Shown piece by piece: positions 1 through 11,625 of a DNA stretch of 64,000 bases (the first letter of the stretch is position 1; each line of letters opens with the position of its first letter). The notes under the pieces are model-generated. The model was not told the DNA's origin. It saw only the letters and a list, made by a program, of their open reading frames with translations, and ran no database searches. The translations under genes and the position numbers were made by a program. Source of the stretch: Deinandra increscens subsp. villosa (lineage: Eukaryota; Streptophyta; Magnoliopsida; Asterales; Asteraceae); contig JBCNJP010000042.1 of assembly GCA_039602395.1 (NCBI GenBank), positions 167,023 to 231,022 of the forward strand, read 5' to 3'.

Positions 1-817
1 CCCCTAGTAAACCCCTTTGATCCTAAACCTTTTCGTTTATTTATCCCAATCAATTTGCAAAATAAACCCCCTTTGCAAAATAACCTAACCCCCCCCCCCC
101 ATAGCCTTTTTTATTTTACACCCCTTAATTTAGTAAAAAACGGTTCTTTTTCAAAAACCAAACTATGACTATTCTTCTCATACTCAATAAAATGTGAAAA
201 ATCCAAGAAGGGCCCTGGATTTTACACTCCCTTGCATTTAAAAAAAAAGTGTAAAGTGATGGAGTAAAGGGATAAACCCCTTAAGAGCAATATAAGAAAG
301 CTCTTAAAAGATTCTATGGAAGGAAGTCACACAAAAACAGGAAATCCCAAAAAAAGACCGCTATTTACACTTTTTACCCCTTTTCAAATAAAATATCCAT
401 ACCTTAACCCCAAGCCTAACCCCTTTAAGACCTCATGATAATTATGTGATTTCTGGTGAGATCTATGGAGGTTCGATTACGTGTCAGGCCTATGCTCTCT
501 ACTTGTTTTCACCTAGGTACGAGTGTTCACCCCAAATAGATACAAATCAATACCCCGAGAGTTGAGTGATCACTTGTGAGGTATATAAGTTTGTGTAAAA
601 ATAAAACTTGTAAGTAGGCTTGTCATAATTGTTTATATTTCAACAAATGAAAAAAAATAAAAATTCAAATGAGAGATAAGTTGGAAAATAAATGGAGGAA
701 CGATATTTATAGTACCCGGAATCTTGATTCCACGAATTGATAAACTTTTGGGATCTATCAGGCCTCATTTAGAGAGTTTTGCTTGAGGACAAGCAAAGGT
801 TCAAGTATGAGGATGTT
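1..817 (+). other. Non-coding 3' region of an Athila/Tat-like retrotransposon
   Basis: No gene is visible. The stretch is AT-rich with C-rich runs (a poly-C tract near 90-101). Its last 40 bases resemble the end of Athila/Tat-type plant Ty3 elements: a segment around 781-800 reading like GCTTGAGGACAAGCAAAG, then a purine-rich tract (about 803-817), then TGATGTGCGC, which I take as an LTR start. The family assignment is from recalled sequence style. The first 480 bases hold nothing I recognise. Confidence 0.4.
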
Positions 818-904
818 TGATGTGCGCTAAATTATACATACTTTTATATGAAATGTTTCTCGCATTTCGGGTTATATCTGACTAACTATTATCAAAACAG
901 TATG
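818..904 (+). mobile_element. Left piece of an Athila/Tat-like LTR
   Basis: The piece starts with TGATGTGCGCTAA directly after a polypurine-like tract and is cut at 904 by the TR-GAG insertion. The rest of the LTR resumes at 19018. The bases flanking the insertion are GTATG on the left (900-904) and ATATG on the right (19018-19022), a 5-bp target duplication with one mismatch. This supports the two pieces having once been contiguous. Confidence 0.5.
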
Positions 905-1251
905 TGAAAATACGTGAGCATCGGATCGTCTACTCGATCTAGCTAATCGGACATCAAAAAGTAATTAACCAATTGTTTTATTGATCACAACGAACAATTA
1001 CAATCAGTAAACACTCAGAATACAGACACAGAGAACACTCTCAGAAACACACACTTAGCAGAAATCTCACACGCTCAGAACTCCCAATTACAAAGATAAA
1101 ACTACTATTTATAGCGACTGGCCGATCCTTGTCCGAACCTCAGGTTCGTCCAGTCCGAACTCCAGGTTCGGACCAGGCTCGGCCAACAACATTTGACTTG
1201 ATCTTGTACATTGTTTGATACTTCACACGACGCACATATCAGGTATCAACA
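905..1251 (-). repeat. 3' LTR of the TR-GAG-like element
   Basis: This is a 347-bp direct repeat of 18671-19017. In plus orientation it begins TGAAAATACGTGAGC and ends ATCAACA, so the element-sense termini are TGTTGAT...TTTCA. Near 1131-1185 it contains CCGAACCTCAGGTTCG, a short palindrome matching the CCGAAC motifs repeated in the element leader. Confidence 0.9.
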
Positions 1252-2978
1252 AACTCCCCCTCGTCGTGTGCAGTATCTCTACAACATCATCAAATCTGTA
1301 TCTTCAATCAAGCTCCCCCTCAAGTAAACAATCCGTTCGTCCAATGAAATGAATCTTCGAACAAACTCCTCCTCAACTCAATCGTAGCTCAATCTTGAAT
1401 ACTTGATGACATCTAGTGTATCTCTGGACTTTATCAACACCTTCAGAAGACTTGAAGTGATGATATCTTGCACTACAGCATCCTGCATCAACATTTAAAT
1501 AATCTTAGCGCAAAACGTCTCTTTGAGACTCCAAGATATGTTTTTGAAAATTTGAATTTGTATCACGTGTTGATCAGATCGAAAATAAAGCAGAAATAAA
1601 ATCTTTTTGGCTTTCTGAAAGTTTATATCAAAACAAACCTAAAATCTTTTTGATTTTTCAAAATTTATGCTAAAACACATCGAAAATCTTTTTGTATTTT
1701 TCTTGATATGAAATGAAATTGCAATACAGAAACAGACACTATTTTTGGTATGAGAAAGATCACTATATGGGATCATATTGATCATAATGCACTGAACTAC
1801 ACTTCAATTTCAATTAATTGAAGCTCACAAGCCATGCTGATTGCTGGTATAATTTGTCCATCTTAAACTCAGACAGAATCATACTTATAACATCTGGATA
1901 TGTTAAAGTATCGATTACATTCGCTTTGACCATTGGACCCCACACAATCAGACATATTCAGACATTTTCTGTCTTTCCTTCCTTTTCTTTTGTGTGATAG
2001 CATTTGTGATATTTCACATTGCATAATATATTTTTTTTCATGATACAGTCAACTGTGTTCCATGAAAAAATAAATAAGAACGTTAAATCGTCTACCTTAA
2101 GGTCGATCTTTCGATACGCAGATAAGGCCTCGGATTTAACAAAATAAGAAAAATAAAACAAGTTGAACTTGTATAACCCAACAACAAGCAGGTCGGTACT
2201 CCCGTATACGCAGAGAAAGTCCGATGAGTTATACGAAACACCAAAGAAAATAAAGCAGAACCTCAAACGAACAACGATCAGGTCGGTCTTGTGGACACGC
2301 AGAGAAAGTCCGATCGTTTGACAAAACAAAGAAAATCAAACAAGTTTAAATCTTTGCAAAATGAACACATGTGTACACAGTGACTTCTCATTTTCTTTTC
2401 ACACTTATTTTTCTTTTTGTGTCATGAAATACGCTTCAAGTTGTTGTCCACATGGTCAAGCAGTAGTATTTAGTATATATCACATTTGAATACTTTTTGA
2501 TTCGCCGAGCCTACCAAGCACATCAAACAATGATCTTATGGCTCTTTCATCTATTTTATCCATGAGTCAGATACGTATGCCAATGTACCATCATTTCCCA
2601 ATGATCAATTTCTCACAATTTAATATTGTGCATGTATTCATCTTCCATCCTTATATATTTTGCATGTATTCACCTTCTCCCCATAACATGTTTTTTCTCA
2701 ATTCCTTACGTACAATTCACCCCCTTAAAATGAAAACTCTATTTTTGGATTTTCATTTTACACAAAAACAAGACTCTATTTTTGGCTTTTTGAGAAAAAC
2801 TTGTAAACAATGAAAAGTGATCAATCAACATGGATAATTTTCAGTGTTAGAATTCGAAAAAAATATGCAGATTAGAAAAATATATCATGAAATTTAATTT
2901 AAGCAGACTACTCCTCCATCAACAACCTTTCAATCGTTGACAGATCTTCTAGAAGTACCTGCACACTGGTCAAACAGA
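1252..2978 (-). other. Non-coding 3' interior of the TR-GAG-like element
   Basis: This 1.7-kb stretch between the gag stop and the 3' LTR has no supported gene. The plus-strand purine complement at 1252-1262 is the probable polypurine tract. Around 1588-1700 the phrase AAAATCTTTTTG recurs three times. A three-copy tandem repeat occupies about 2090-2342. In a complete copia element this place would hold protease through RNase H, and no trace of them is seen. Confidence 0.6.
2090..2342. repeat. Three-copy tandem repeat of about 90 bp
   Basis: Degenerate copies start near 2098, 2190 and 2279. Each has a core like CAGGTCGGTCTTGTGGACACG, then GCAGAGAAAGTCCGAT and an AAACAAAGAAAAT tail. The last two copies are clearly more alike than the first. 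The reading frame across them on the minus strand is a by-product. Confidence 0.65.
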
Positions 2979-3611
2979 TTAGTTCACAAACGACCCGAAG
3001 CGAATCGCTTCTGGTCGACCAGTGTCCTGGTTTTGCTTAGAGACCACCTTAGGTTTCCATTGCTGTTGTTTTGGTAATTCAGATTTTGATGAAACAATCG
3101 CAGGTGACTGTGATGATGAACCTACATTTTGAGCTGTTTGAAACATTGGAACAAAACGTGTTTGTTTGTGAAAGAATGTAGGTTCAACTACATTAAAAAC
3201 TCTGCCTTGTTCATCAAAGAACTTTGTGTTGGCAGGTTTACCAAAAACGATTTTCTGTTGAAACTTTGAGTTTGATTCAGCAGGAAGTGGACAATCTTTT
3301 GCCATGTGCCCTCTTTGACGGCAAACATAACATAAACGTGTGGATTTGTCCCACCTTTTAGGTACCTGCAAAGAATTACAAATATGTATATCTCGAACAT
3401 GATCAGAGTGAGAATCATATACCTGACGCCTGTGATCATGAACCCATTTAGAAGTTGGGCTTCGAGATTTAGAACTTTCAGAAGAAATGTTGTCTTTTAC
3501 AAAAACCTCTGAAATCTTCCGAGCATCCACGCAGTGAAGAGGAAATTCTTTGTCAGAAAATAACTGTTCAGAACCTTTGAGCTTGTAAAATCTCTCAGGT
3601 TGTACCTTATC
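2979..3611 (-). pseudogene. C-terminal part of gag with second zinc knuckle (TR-GAG-like element)
   Basis: This is the downstream fragment of the gag gene, separated from its upstream part (15557-18195) by the nested Tekay element. It carries a CCHC zinc knuckle, CYVCRQRGHMAKDC, near 3300-3345. The rest is a hydrophilic Ser/Gln/Lys-rich tail ending at a TAA at 2979-2981. The open frame continues upstream past 3611 into Tekay LTR sequence, but that part is not gag. The element therefore encodes two knuckles in one gag-like protein, the first near 17040. Gag binds and packages the element RNA in the cytoplasm. A function for the second knuckle is not known to me. Confidence 0.65.
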
Positions 3612-5136
3612 TGTCACACCCCCAATTTCCACTAACGGAGTTTTACTGTGTGGGGTGTGAACCAGACCAGGACCCGAGTCATTAGTTACATCAAACACAA
3701 GTTAAGGGTTTAAATTGTAAATATATTTCCAAACGGGAAATATCAAACCAGAGTTAAAGTTTAGCGGAAGCTCATAAAAGTTAAGTTGCGCAAGTAAGCG
3801 CCCGATAAGTAAATACCAGTTCAAGTTGAAAAGATTTTGAAAACCAATTCCCAAAACAAAAGGTTTTAGCCAACGTACGTGCCCAAAAATCAGATTCTCC
3901 TAGCGTCCTGCAAAGCATGCATAAGAGCAAGTGTCAACTAATGTTGGTGAGTTCACATAAGCACATAAGTATAACCAGTATAGTTATGCAGTACGAATAC
4001 AACAGTTTTTATTCGTATATAAGCATGTATATTAACAGTACAATCCATATCGTAGGTAGCGAGCCTAAGTTCATGTCACTAAAACGTTCACAACCGAAGC
4101 TGACCAATAAGTTGTAGGAATAATTCCTTACGTGGTTTGCCTTCCCCGTGTCTTCTCGATCACGGTAAGTTAGGCTGACATTGTCCTCAGTCCGACCGCC
4201 AGTCGGGTGGTGCATCTCGTGCCCGCTGAGTGGGGTTTGTCAGACCCCAGTAGTACTACCCAATATCCCCTCGCTATAACTATTAACGGTTCGATAAGTA
4301 AGGACTTTCAAAGATAAGCATTTTACGTGAACATGTGATATATGTTGGATTTCTACTTTAATCATACATAAACGTTGTCGTGTTATCACCCTAACCCGGG
4401 TGTAACATGTTTGCGTGTGTTATCGTCCAAAACCGGACGTAACGTAAAGGTTGTGAAACTCACCTTAGGGTGCGCTGCTGCAATTTAGTAAGACTTCAAG
4501 CCTTGCGTAACTACCGAACACCTAATGAATTTATATACGTAAGTGTGTGTCCGCACATGAGTAACATAGCCTAGACGAGGGTTTTGTTATCAAGTAATTC
4601 AAATTATGACGCAGGTGACAAATTCAATTTGTGACGAAAATCGTTTGTTCGAAAGTAGTCAAAATGACACTTATATCAGAGACACAAGGATTTACGAAAA
4701 TCAATGTGCGTAAGTTATCCCAAATAATAAATATAGGGATCATCGGTAAATATATGTATTCGTAAATATCAATATCGAGATGTAGACGAAAAATGAAATA
4801 AAATATCCTAAATATATATTTATATGTCGTGACATAAATTCAAGAGTTTAAAGGACATCTTTAAAACGTACGCTTGTGTACATGAGCATAAATAAATCAA
4901 ATATATAATTATATATATGTTTCGATGTTCAAAACTAGTTTATATTAATATAAACAAAACCATAAGTTTTTAATTTTTTTAAATCATAGGGTTTCCATAA
5001 AATAAAAATCCAACGAGTACCCTAACGGGGTCTATGAAAACTTCACGGGACACGGTTTATTAGTCGTGTACTAGTAGGTTTGAGTTTTGGACCAAATAAT
5101 GCTTAAAAGTATTAAAAAGAAATAAAAACACAAAAT

Positions 5137-5365
5137 ATGGGGGTCATGGGACTCGAACCCATGACCTGAAAGTTGCAATACAACGCCCTAACCAGTGGGC
5201 TAGGCCTGGGTTTTGATTACAAGTTGCGACGTGCTATTCTTATTCATGCAGAGGGAGAGATTCGGATCAGAGAAGAAAAAGAATAAAGGATATGGGGCTG
5301 GGGAGGTTCGAACCGAAGACCTCTCGGTCTCCAGCTAGCGCATCAACCAACTGCGCTACAGGCTG
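5137..5365 (-). other. Pair of tRNA-like box A/box B modules in the Tekay-1 3' LTR
   Basis: Two modules lie in element sense. Module 2 (5293-5365) has TAGCGCAGTTGG, an exact match to the box A consensus, a perfect 4-bp D stem (GCGC...GCGC) and box B-like GGTTCGAACC. Module 1 (5137-5210) has TAGCCCACTGG, a D stem GCCC...GGGC, and GGGTTCGAGTCCC matching box B. Its T-loop sits on a perfect 9-bp stem (5142-5166). In neither do the acceptor and anticodon arms pair properly, so I do not call tRNA genes. The A and B boxes are spaced as in a Pol III internal promoter. Origin from tRNA or a tRNA-derived SINE is inference. Confidence 0.65.
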
Positions 5366-6400
5366 AATAGTGTTGTGAACCAGTTCAACTAATATATGTA
5401 TGTTCACAAGCCGTCATCATCTCCTTCCCCAAAACTCCGGTGGCCGGAGTTTTATTCCGGTCACCGGAAAATCGCAAAACCAGAAACAAAACAAAGAAAT
5501 ATGTGCGATTAACTTATAGAAATCGTTACCTCAAATCGGTGATCAATTTTGACGCGTTTTTGAAGCCGAAACGAAACCGAACTCGAACTCGAACACGATT
5601 CCGACTGCGATTCCAGAACCCGCCAATGGTCTGGAACCCTTAGTTGCTTCAGCGGTGTCTCTTGGTGACTAACGGGTGCTCGATTTTGTAGCGTGGTGGT
5701 CGTGAGCGGCCGAAAAACTTAGCTCCGGTGAGGTTTTCTTTCTTCTTTGCGGTGGTACAACGAGAGCAACGAAGATGGTTTTTTTTTTTCTTTTTCAGAG
5801 ATGGATGGGATTCAAATGATGGGAGGTTGGTAATTAATCGAATCAAATGCAACCATAACTCTTAATTCAATTACAATGAATCACACTTGATGGGCTTTTC
5901 CGTTACTGATCGAAATCGGCGATGTACCAGAAGAACCGTCGGCTGACAATAATTCAATTTTCATTGAATTGCATAATTGGTCCCTCCAGTTTAAACATAT
6001 TTTAGTTATGAAATTTTGTTAATTACACAACAGGTCCTCCATGTTTATTAAAGAGAATTTAGGTTCAGAGAACTACAAGTTAGGTCCCTCAAGTTTATAT
6101 ATACATAAAAAAAATATATAACGGCCTCTAACGTGGTTTAACAAAGAGTAACTTGACAGTGAGTGTACGAGCGGTTTACGAGTGTATGAAACAACATATA
6201 TAACGTATAACGTTTATTAATATATAAACCTCCAAATTCACATAAAATCATAGATTTTAAATCTGTAATTATTCGTTTAAAGTTACATAAAATCATAGTT
6301 ATAACCCAATAACTATATGCTTTAAATTCCTATAAAAATATAGAAACGCTTCGGGTAATTTACATGACATGTCGTCACATAAAATCATAAAATGACATGC

Positions 6401-6439
<39 letters not shown>
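6401..6439. repeat. (TA)n microsatellite in Tekay-1 3' LTR
   Basis: A pure TA tract of about 39 bases, present at the matching place in the other LTR (15278-15315) at almost the same length. Confidence 0.95.
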
Positions 6440-6443
<4 letters not shown>

Positions 6444-6680
6444 TATACCACATAAAAATAGTAAATATAATTGTCATATAAAATGACAAAACGTTTTTAT
6501 GAAATCATAAAATATAATTTATATCAAATTATAAATTATATATATTCAAGTAAGTTAACCGACGTCTAGACTCATGTGCAACGTTCGTGTAACTATTCTT
6601 GTTAACGGAAGTAACGGACTTTATCGAAATATAACACATGTAATTAACGGGGTTAACCTGGGAAATTGCCAGTTGTCACA

Positions 6681-6800
6681 TCATCCCCTTGTTAAGGAAT
6701 TTTCGTTCCGAAAATTGCTTTAAGTTGCTACGGTTTATGTGGAAGTAATAGAAAAATTTTAGGTTTGCTACATCATCCCCTTGTTAAGGAAATTTTGTCC
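6681..6800 (-). promoter_or_regulatory. Polypurine tract of Tekay-1, present twice
   Basis: In element sense AAGGGGATGA directly precedes the 3' LTR (6681-6690), inside the context CCTTAACAAGGGGATGA. The same phrase occurs again at about 6771-6788, where it is followed by TGTAGCAAACC instead of the LTR start. The two modules are about 90 bp apart and both keep the upstream GGNACNAAAATT phrase typical of the 3' end of these elements. The LTR-proximal one must be the primer for plus-strand synthesis. Confidence 0.7.
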
Positions 6801-6806
6801 CAAAAT

Positions 6807-9800
6807 TTAACTCATACCTTGACTACGTGTTAAGGCTTGATCAAATAAGTGAGGATAATTCTTCCTCATCTGATCTTCTCGTTCCCACGTGAACTCCGGT
6901 CCACGCTTAGATTGCCATCTCACTTTGACGATGGGAATTTTAATTCGTTTCAGTGTTTTCTCCTCATGTCCCATGTTTTCCACGGGTTGTTCGATAAATC
7001 GCAGTTGTTCATCAATTTGTAGTTCTTCTAACGGAACTACGAGAGTGTCATCAGCTAAAACACTTCCTCAAGTTCGAAACGTGAAACACGTTGTGTACTC
7101 CATCCAATTCAGGAGGTAGATTTAAATGGTAAGCCACCGGACCGATGCTCTCGGTGATCTCGAATGGCCCTACATAACGGGGATTCAACTTCCCGCGCTT
7201 GCCAAAGCGTACTACGCCTTTCCAAGGCGAGCCTTTCAGTAGTACTTTGTCGCCGACTTTAAATTCTAAAGGCCCTCGGCGTTTATCTGCATAACTCTTT
7301 TGTCTATCTCTTGCCGCTTTCATGCGGTTTCTGATTTGCACGATTCTCTTCATGGTTTCGTGCACTAGTTCAGGTCCAGTGAGCTGGCTCTCACCGACCT
7401 TGGCCCAACAGACCGGCGATCTGCATTTTCGTCCGTAAAGAGTCTCAAATGGAAGCGGCTCCAATACTCGTATGGTAGCTGTTATTATAGGAGAATTCTA
7501 CCAGCGGTAAATGCGTTTCCCAATTTTTTCCGAAGTCGAGCACACATGCTCTAAGCATATCCTATAGAGTTTGGATGGTACGTTCAGTCTGTCCATCTGT
7601 TTGAGGATGATATGCGGTACTCATATCTAAGCGAGGGCCCATCGCCGCTTGTAAGGTTCTCCAAAAATTTGAAGCAAATCAAGGGTCTCGATCAGAGATG
7701 ATAGATAAAGGCACTCCGTGAAGCTTGACAATCTCCTTGAGATAGATCTTTGCAAGTTTGTCTGGTTTGTCACTTTCCTTAATAGCTAGAAAATGGGCGG
7801 ATTTTGTTAACCGGTCAACGATAACCCAAATCATATCGTTGCCACCAGAAGAACGGGGCAATCCCGTGATGAAATCCGTCGAGATTTCTTCCCATTTCCA
7901 TTCAGGAATTTTAGGTTGTTGCAGTAATCCTGCTGGCTTTTGATGTTCCATTTTGACCATTGCGCACGTTAAGCACTTGCTAACATATCTAGCGATGTCA
8001 GCTTTCATATTGGGCCACCAATATAACCCTTTTTAGTCTTGATACATTTTGTCTGAACCTGGATGGATCGAATAACGGGACTTGTGAGCTTCGTCCATCA
8101 CCAGTTCTCTAAGATTTCCATGCAAAGGTACCCATATACGATCATTGTAATAACGAAGTCCATCAGACTTAACTTCCGAAGTTCCATGTATGTCACGTAA
8201 TGATTCAGACCCAAAATTCTCCTCCTTCAGGGCCTCTTCCTGAGCATCCCGGAGTCTATCCGGTAGCCCCGTATGGATCGTCTATTGCAGAGCCCGAAAC
8301 CTTCTAGGTTTAACATGCTCCTTTCGACTCAATGCATCGGCCACAACGTTGGCCTTGCCTGGATGATACTTTATCGCAAGGTCGTAGTCGTTTAACAATT
8401 CGACCCACCTACGTTGCCTCATGTTGAGTTCTTTCTGTTCAAATATGTGTTGGAGGCTCTTGTGATCAGTGAATATCGTACACTTGGTGCCATATAGGTA
8501 GTGCCTCCAAAATTTCAAGGCAAATACGACTGCGCCCAACTCTAAGTCATGAGTTGTGTAATTCTTCTCATGGGAATTTAATTTCCTTGACCTGTATGCG
8601 ATGACTTTACCTCTTTGCATAAAAACACATCCGAGTCCCTGGATTGACGCGTCACAATAGACCTCGAAGTCGTCAATCCCATCAGGTAGAGATAATATAG
8701 GTGCAGTACAAAGTTTCTCCTTCAAAGCCTGGAAGACTGCCCGTTCCTTGTCACCCCATCTGTATTGAACCCCTTTGTGCGTAAGAGCGGTCAATGGTTG
8801 AGCTAACTGAGAAAACCCTCTTATAAAACGATGGTAGTAAACCGCTAAACCTAGGAATTGACGAATTTCCGTAGGAGCTCTAGGGGTAGGCCAACTTTTA
8901 ATGGCCTCGATCTTGGCTAGGTCAACGTGGATACCTTGCTCGTTGACAATGTTGCCCAGAAATTGAACCTCTCGGATCCAGAAATCACACTTAGAGAATT
9001 TCGCGTAGAGTTGTTCCTTCTTTAATAATTCTAAGATTAACCGTAGATGTTCCTCGTGTTCCTCTTTTGTTTTCGACTAGATGAGGATGTCGTCGATGAA
9101 CACTATGACGAATTTGTCCAGATAGGGCTTGCACACACGGTTCATGAGGTCCATGAACACAGCTGGTGCATTTGTCAGCCCGAAAGGCATGACCAAAAAT
9201 TCATAATGACCGTAGCGTTTTCTAAAGGCTGTCTTTTCTATGTCCTCCTCACGGACTCTTAGCTGATGGTATCCGGACCTTAAATCTATCTTGGAATAGT
9301 AACTGGATCCTTGAAGCTAGTTAAAGAGATCGTCTATTCGTGGAAGAGGGTATCGATTTTTAATTGTGACTTTGTTGAGTTCGCGGTAATCAATACACAT
9401 CCTAAACGTGCCATCCTTCTTTTTGACGAACAATACCGGTGCTCCCCATGGTGACGAACTAGGTCTAATGAAACCCTTATCTAACAGTTCCTGCAGTTGT
9501 GTGGATAGCTCATTCAATTCGTTCACTGCTAGACAATATGACGCACGCGCGATCGGAGCTGCTCCCGGAGCGAGGTCAATCCCAAATTCTACTTGCTGAA
9601 GCGGAGGAAGACCAGGTAGTTCCTTAGGAAATACCTCCGTAACTGTGGTTTGGTCCGTAACTGTGGCCAGAATTGCCACGTGTCCTTTTCGAAGGCACTT
9701 CTGCGCTTGGAGGTATGATATGATTCCGGAGACAACACCTCCCTTTTCGCCCTGAATTGAGAGTACTTCTCCACCTACTGCGGGTAATCGTGTGACTTTT

Positions 9801-9820
9801 TCTTGACAGACAATTTCGGC
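6807..9820 (-). pseudogene. Tekay-1 pol: reverse transcriptase, RNase H, integrase, chromodomain
   Basis: In element order, RT begins with the LPGLPP...DLAPGAAP segment (9679-9317), with FVKKKDGTFRMCIDYRELNK intact. The VFIDDIL active site lies near 9080-9110 and is followed immediately by a stop where Tyr is expected. RNase H (8794-8282) keeps VYCDAS, the DLELGAV Glu and TDHKSL. Integrase (about 8050-7130) has the zinc region SKCLTC, the TDFITGLP Asp and the SDRDP Asp. A C-terminal GKLNPRYVGPF module and a chromodomain (about 6930-6840; VKVRWQSKRGPEFTWE) follow. In-frame stops occur near 9780, 9317, 9077, 8031, 7680 and 7565, several readable as C-to-T changes. The stop at 6807-6809 is the natural end. 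Confidence 0.9.
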
Positions 9821-11276
9821 CTAATGTTTGGATAGCCAGTCCATGCCTACTATCACGTCGAAACTACCGATGGTAAAAGGCATAAGGTTTATACTTAGTT
9901 TATGACCAGATAGTTCTAATGTGCAGTCTTTAACTAAGTGAGTGGTGTCAAGAAGCTTACCATTTGCTAATTCAACCGTGTACCTAGCTTTAAGTGGAGT
10001 TTGAGTAGCCTTAATCAACTTACAGAACTTAGTCGAGATGAAACTTTTCTCAGCACCAATATCAAATAAGACATTTGCGAAGTAGTTGTTTAGAAGAAAC
10101 TTACCGGTAATGACGTTGGTATCGTTTCTTGCTTCACCAGAAACCATAACGAAAGCTCGCCCTTTGGCTCCATCTCCACCGTTTCTACCACCATCACCGT
10201 CGTTGCTATTGTTGTTACAGTGGTTGTTGTTGTTGCCAGCATTGTTATTATTATTCCTTCGGAGCTGCGGGCAGTCCCTCTTCAAGTGCCCTGGCTTTCC
10301 ACATTCATAATACCCTCTTGGGCCTTCATTATTCTGCCTCTGGTTCTGATTCTGATTCTGATTAGGACGGTTTTGTAGTTCACCCCAACAGTTCTTAGTC
10401 TCATGGCCTCCTTTGCCACAACGCTCACAAGTGAGTTTCTTGCATGCCCCGTTGTGGTGTTGGTTGCACCGATTGCAGAAAGGAGCTCGTCCTTTGTACC
10501 CATTGTTATTCTGATTGCTACCACCGTTGCGGTTCTGGTTACCGCCCCCACTGTTGGTGTTACTGTTGTTATTGTCACCCCTGGAGTTGTTGTACCTTTT
10601 GTTTTGATTGTGAGAGTTGGAGGACCTTCCATTGTTGTTCCCACCATTGTTATTCCCACCATTGTTGTTGTTACTAGAGTCGTCATCTCTCTTTCTTTTC
10701 CCATCTAGGGCCGTCTTGGGGACCTTCCTGGGTGGCAAAGTTCCCTGCTCTATGGCCTGGTCAGTCAGCTTATGGGCCAACCTGATAGCATTCTGCACAT
10801 TTGCAGGGTTTGAGGCAGTAACCATCCCCTTGATCTGTGGAGCTAACCCATCCACGTACCTTTCAATTCTTTTGAAGTCAGCATCAACCATCGTAGGGCA
10901 CAACACCGCGTACTCATGGTAGCGAACGGTGTACTCTTCAACCTCAGAACTTACCATTTTCAAGTTCTGGAACTCACCTTCCAACCTTTTAACCTGATCG
11001 CGAGGACAGTACTCCTCCATGATGGCATCCTTGAATTCCTGCCAAGTCATAGCATTTGCCGCATCGAGTCCTAACATTTGGATTTGCGCGTTCCACCGAG
11101 TAAGGGCAGCTCCCTCGAGTGTAGCGGTTGCGAAATTGACCTGATCCGCAACTGGGCTGTTACACATTGAGAATACCTTTTCTGATTTCTCGAGCCATCG
11201 CAACAGACCCACGGCTCCTTCATCACCCTTAAACGTGAGCGGCTTACAACCCATGTAAGTTTGAAGGTGCACTGAG
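9821..11276 (-). pseudogene. Tekay-1 gag and protease
   Basis: The gag domain starts around MGCKPLTFKGDEGAVG (about 11255) and includes the retrotransposon gag helices. A long Asn/Gly-rich low-complexity linker follows (about 10700-10550), then zinc-knuckle motifs (CERCGKGGHETKNC near 10430; a second, YYECGKPGHLKRDC, near 10300 lacks the first Cys). A second Asn-rich run lies near 10200-10250. The protease segment reads FDIGAEKSFIS near 10060, where DTGA is usual, so the Thr of the active triad is Ile. The frame ends at a TAG right after DWLSKH, where related copies read on into pol. The opposite-strand open frames here are shadows of the Asn-rich repeats. Confidence 0.85.
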
Positions 11277-11362
11277 CTGGGCCAAATTATACCGGAGAAT
11301 AATTTTGGAAAGTGAGAGAAAAAAAAAAATGTAGTCAATTTTTCGTCTGTTTTACTTATCAC
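11272..11362 (-). other. Candidate intron in Tekay-1 gag
   Basis: The upstream gag frame (ATG at 11427-11429) runs into a stop after AACGGTGATAAG. Removing a GT-AG segment restores the frame into the gag domain. Two choices work: 11272-11362 (donor G|GTGATAAG, acceptor CTCAG|TG, phase 1) and 11277-11355 (donor AA|GTAAAAC, acceptor CCCAG|C, phase 2). The phase 1 choice matches the phase of the clearer intron in Tekay-3 (61236-61320), which also lies just before the first conserved gag residues. I see no strong branch-point motif. Confidence 0.45.
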
Positions 11363-11429
11363 CGTTATTGTTTCCTTGCACTTGAGCCGCAGCGATCCTA
11401 ATGATTAATATACCCAATATTAATTTCAT
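11363..11429 (-). CDS. Possible first gag exon of Tekay-1
   Basis: This is a 22-codon frame from an ATG to the candidate donor, ending with AAAQVQGNNNG. Such an Ala/Gln/Asn-rich stretch is usual at gag N-termini of this lineage. A TTAG just before GATCGCTGCG (near 11390) could instead be the acceptor of a further intron, in which case the ATG is fortuitous. Confidence 0.35.
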
Positions 11430-11625
11430 TAAGCACTAAACAATTATTCATGCATCCATCAATCACACGACATAATTTTTAGAAACACGTTGGTAAGATA
11501 AGGATGTAATATCCATTACAAAATTTAAAATCCAACCATAAGGTATCTCAGCATTTGAAAAACATTCAAAATAAAATGAACACCGAGACAAATTTATTTC
11601 AAAGTAACAAAGAAGACATATTAGA

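Larger units (their letters stand above)
3612..6680 (-). repeat. 3' LTR of Tekay-1
   Basis: This is a 3069-bp direct repeat of 12502-15556. By eye the copies differ at roughly 20 sites plus small indels, for example a longer insertion near 5248-5268 in this copy. That is about 99% identity. It contains the tRNA-like pair at 5137-5365 and a long (TA)n tract at 6401-6439. Short open frames inside it recur in both LTRs but look like chance. Confidence 0.95.

Noticed and set aside
1958..2329. 123-codon minus-strand frame in the TR-GAG-like element
   Set aside because: It covers the three-copy tandem repeat and resembles no protein. The element's pol would be expected here but no motif is present.
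5137..5365. Functional tRNA genes
   Set aside because: Box A, box B and D stems are good, but acceptor and anticodon arms do not pair in either module, so I call them tRNA-like only.
10086..10922. Plus-strand open frames opposite Tekay-1 gag
   Set aside because: They mirror the Asn-codon repeats of gag on the other strand and show no protein features of their own.
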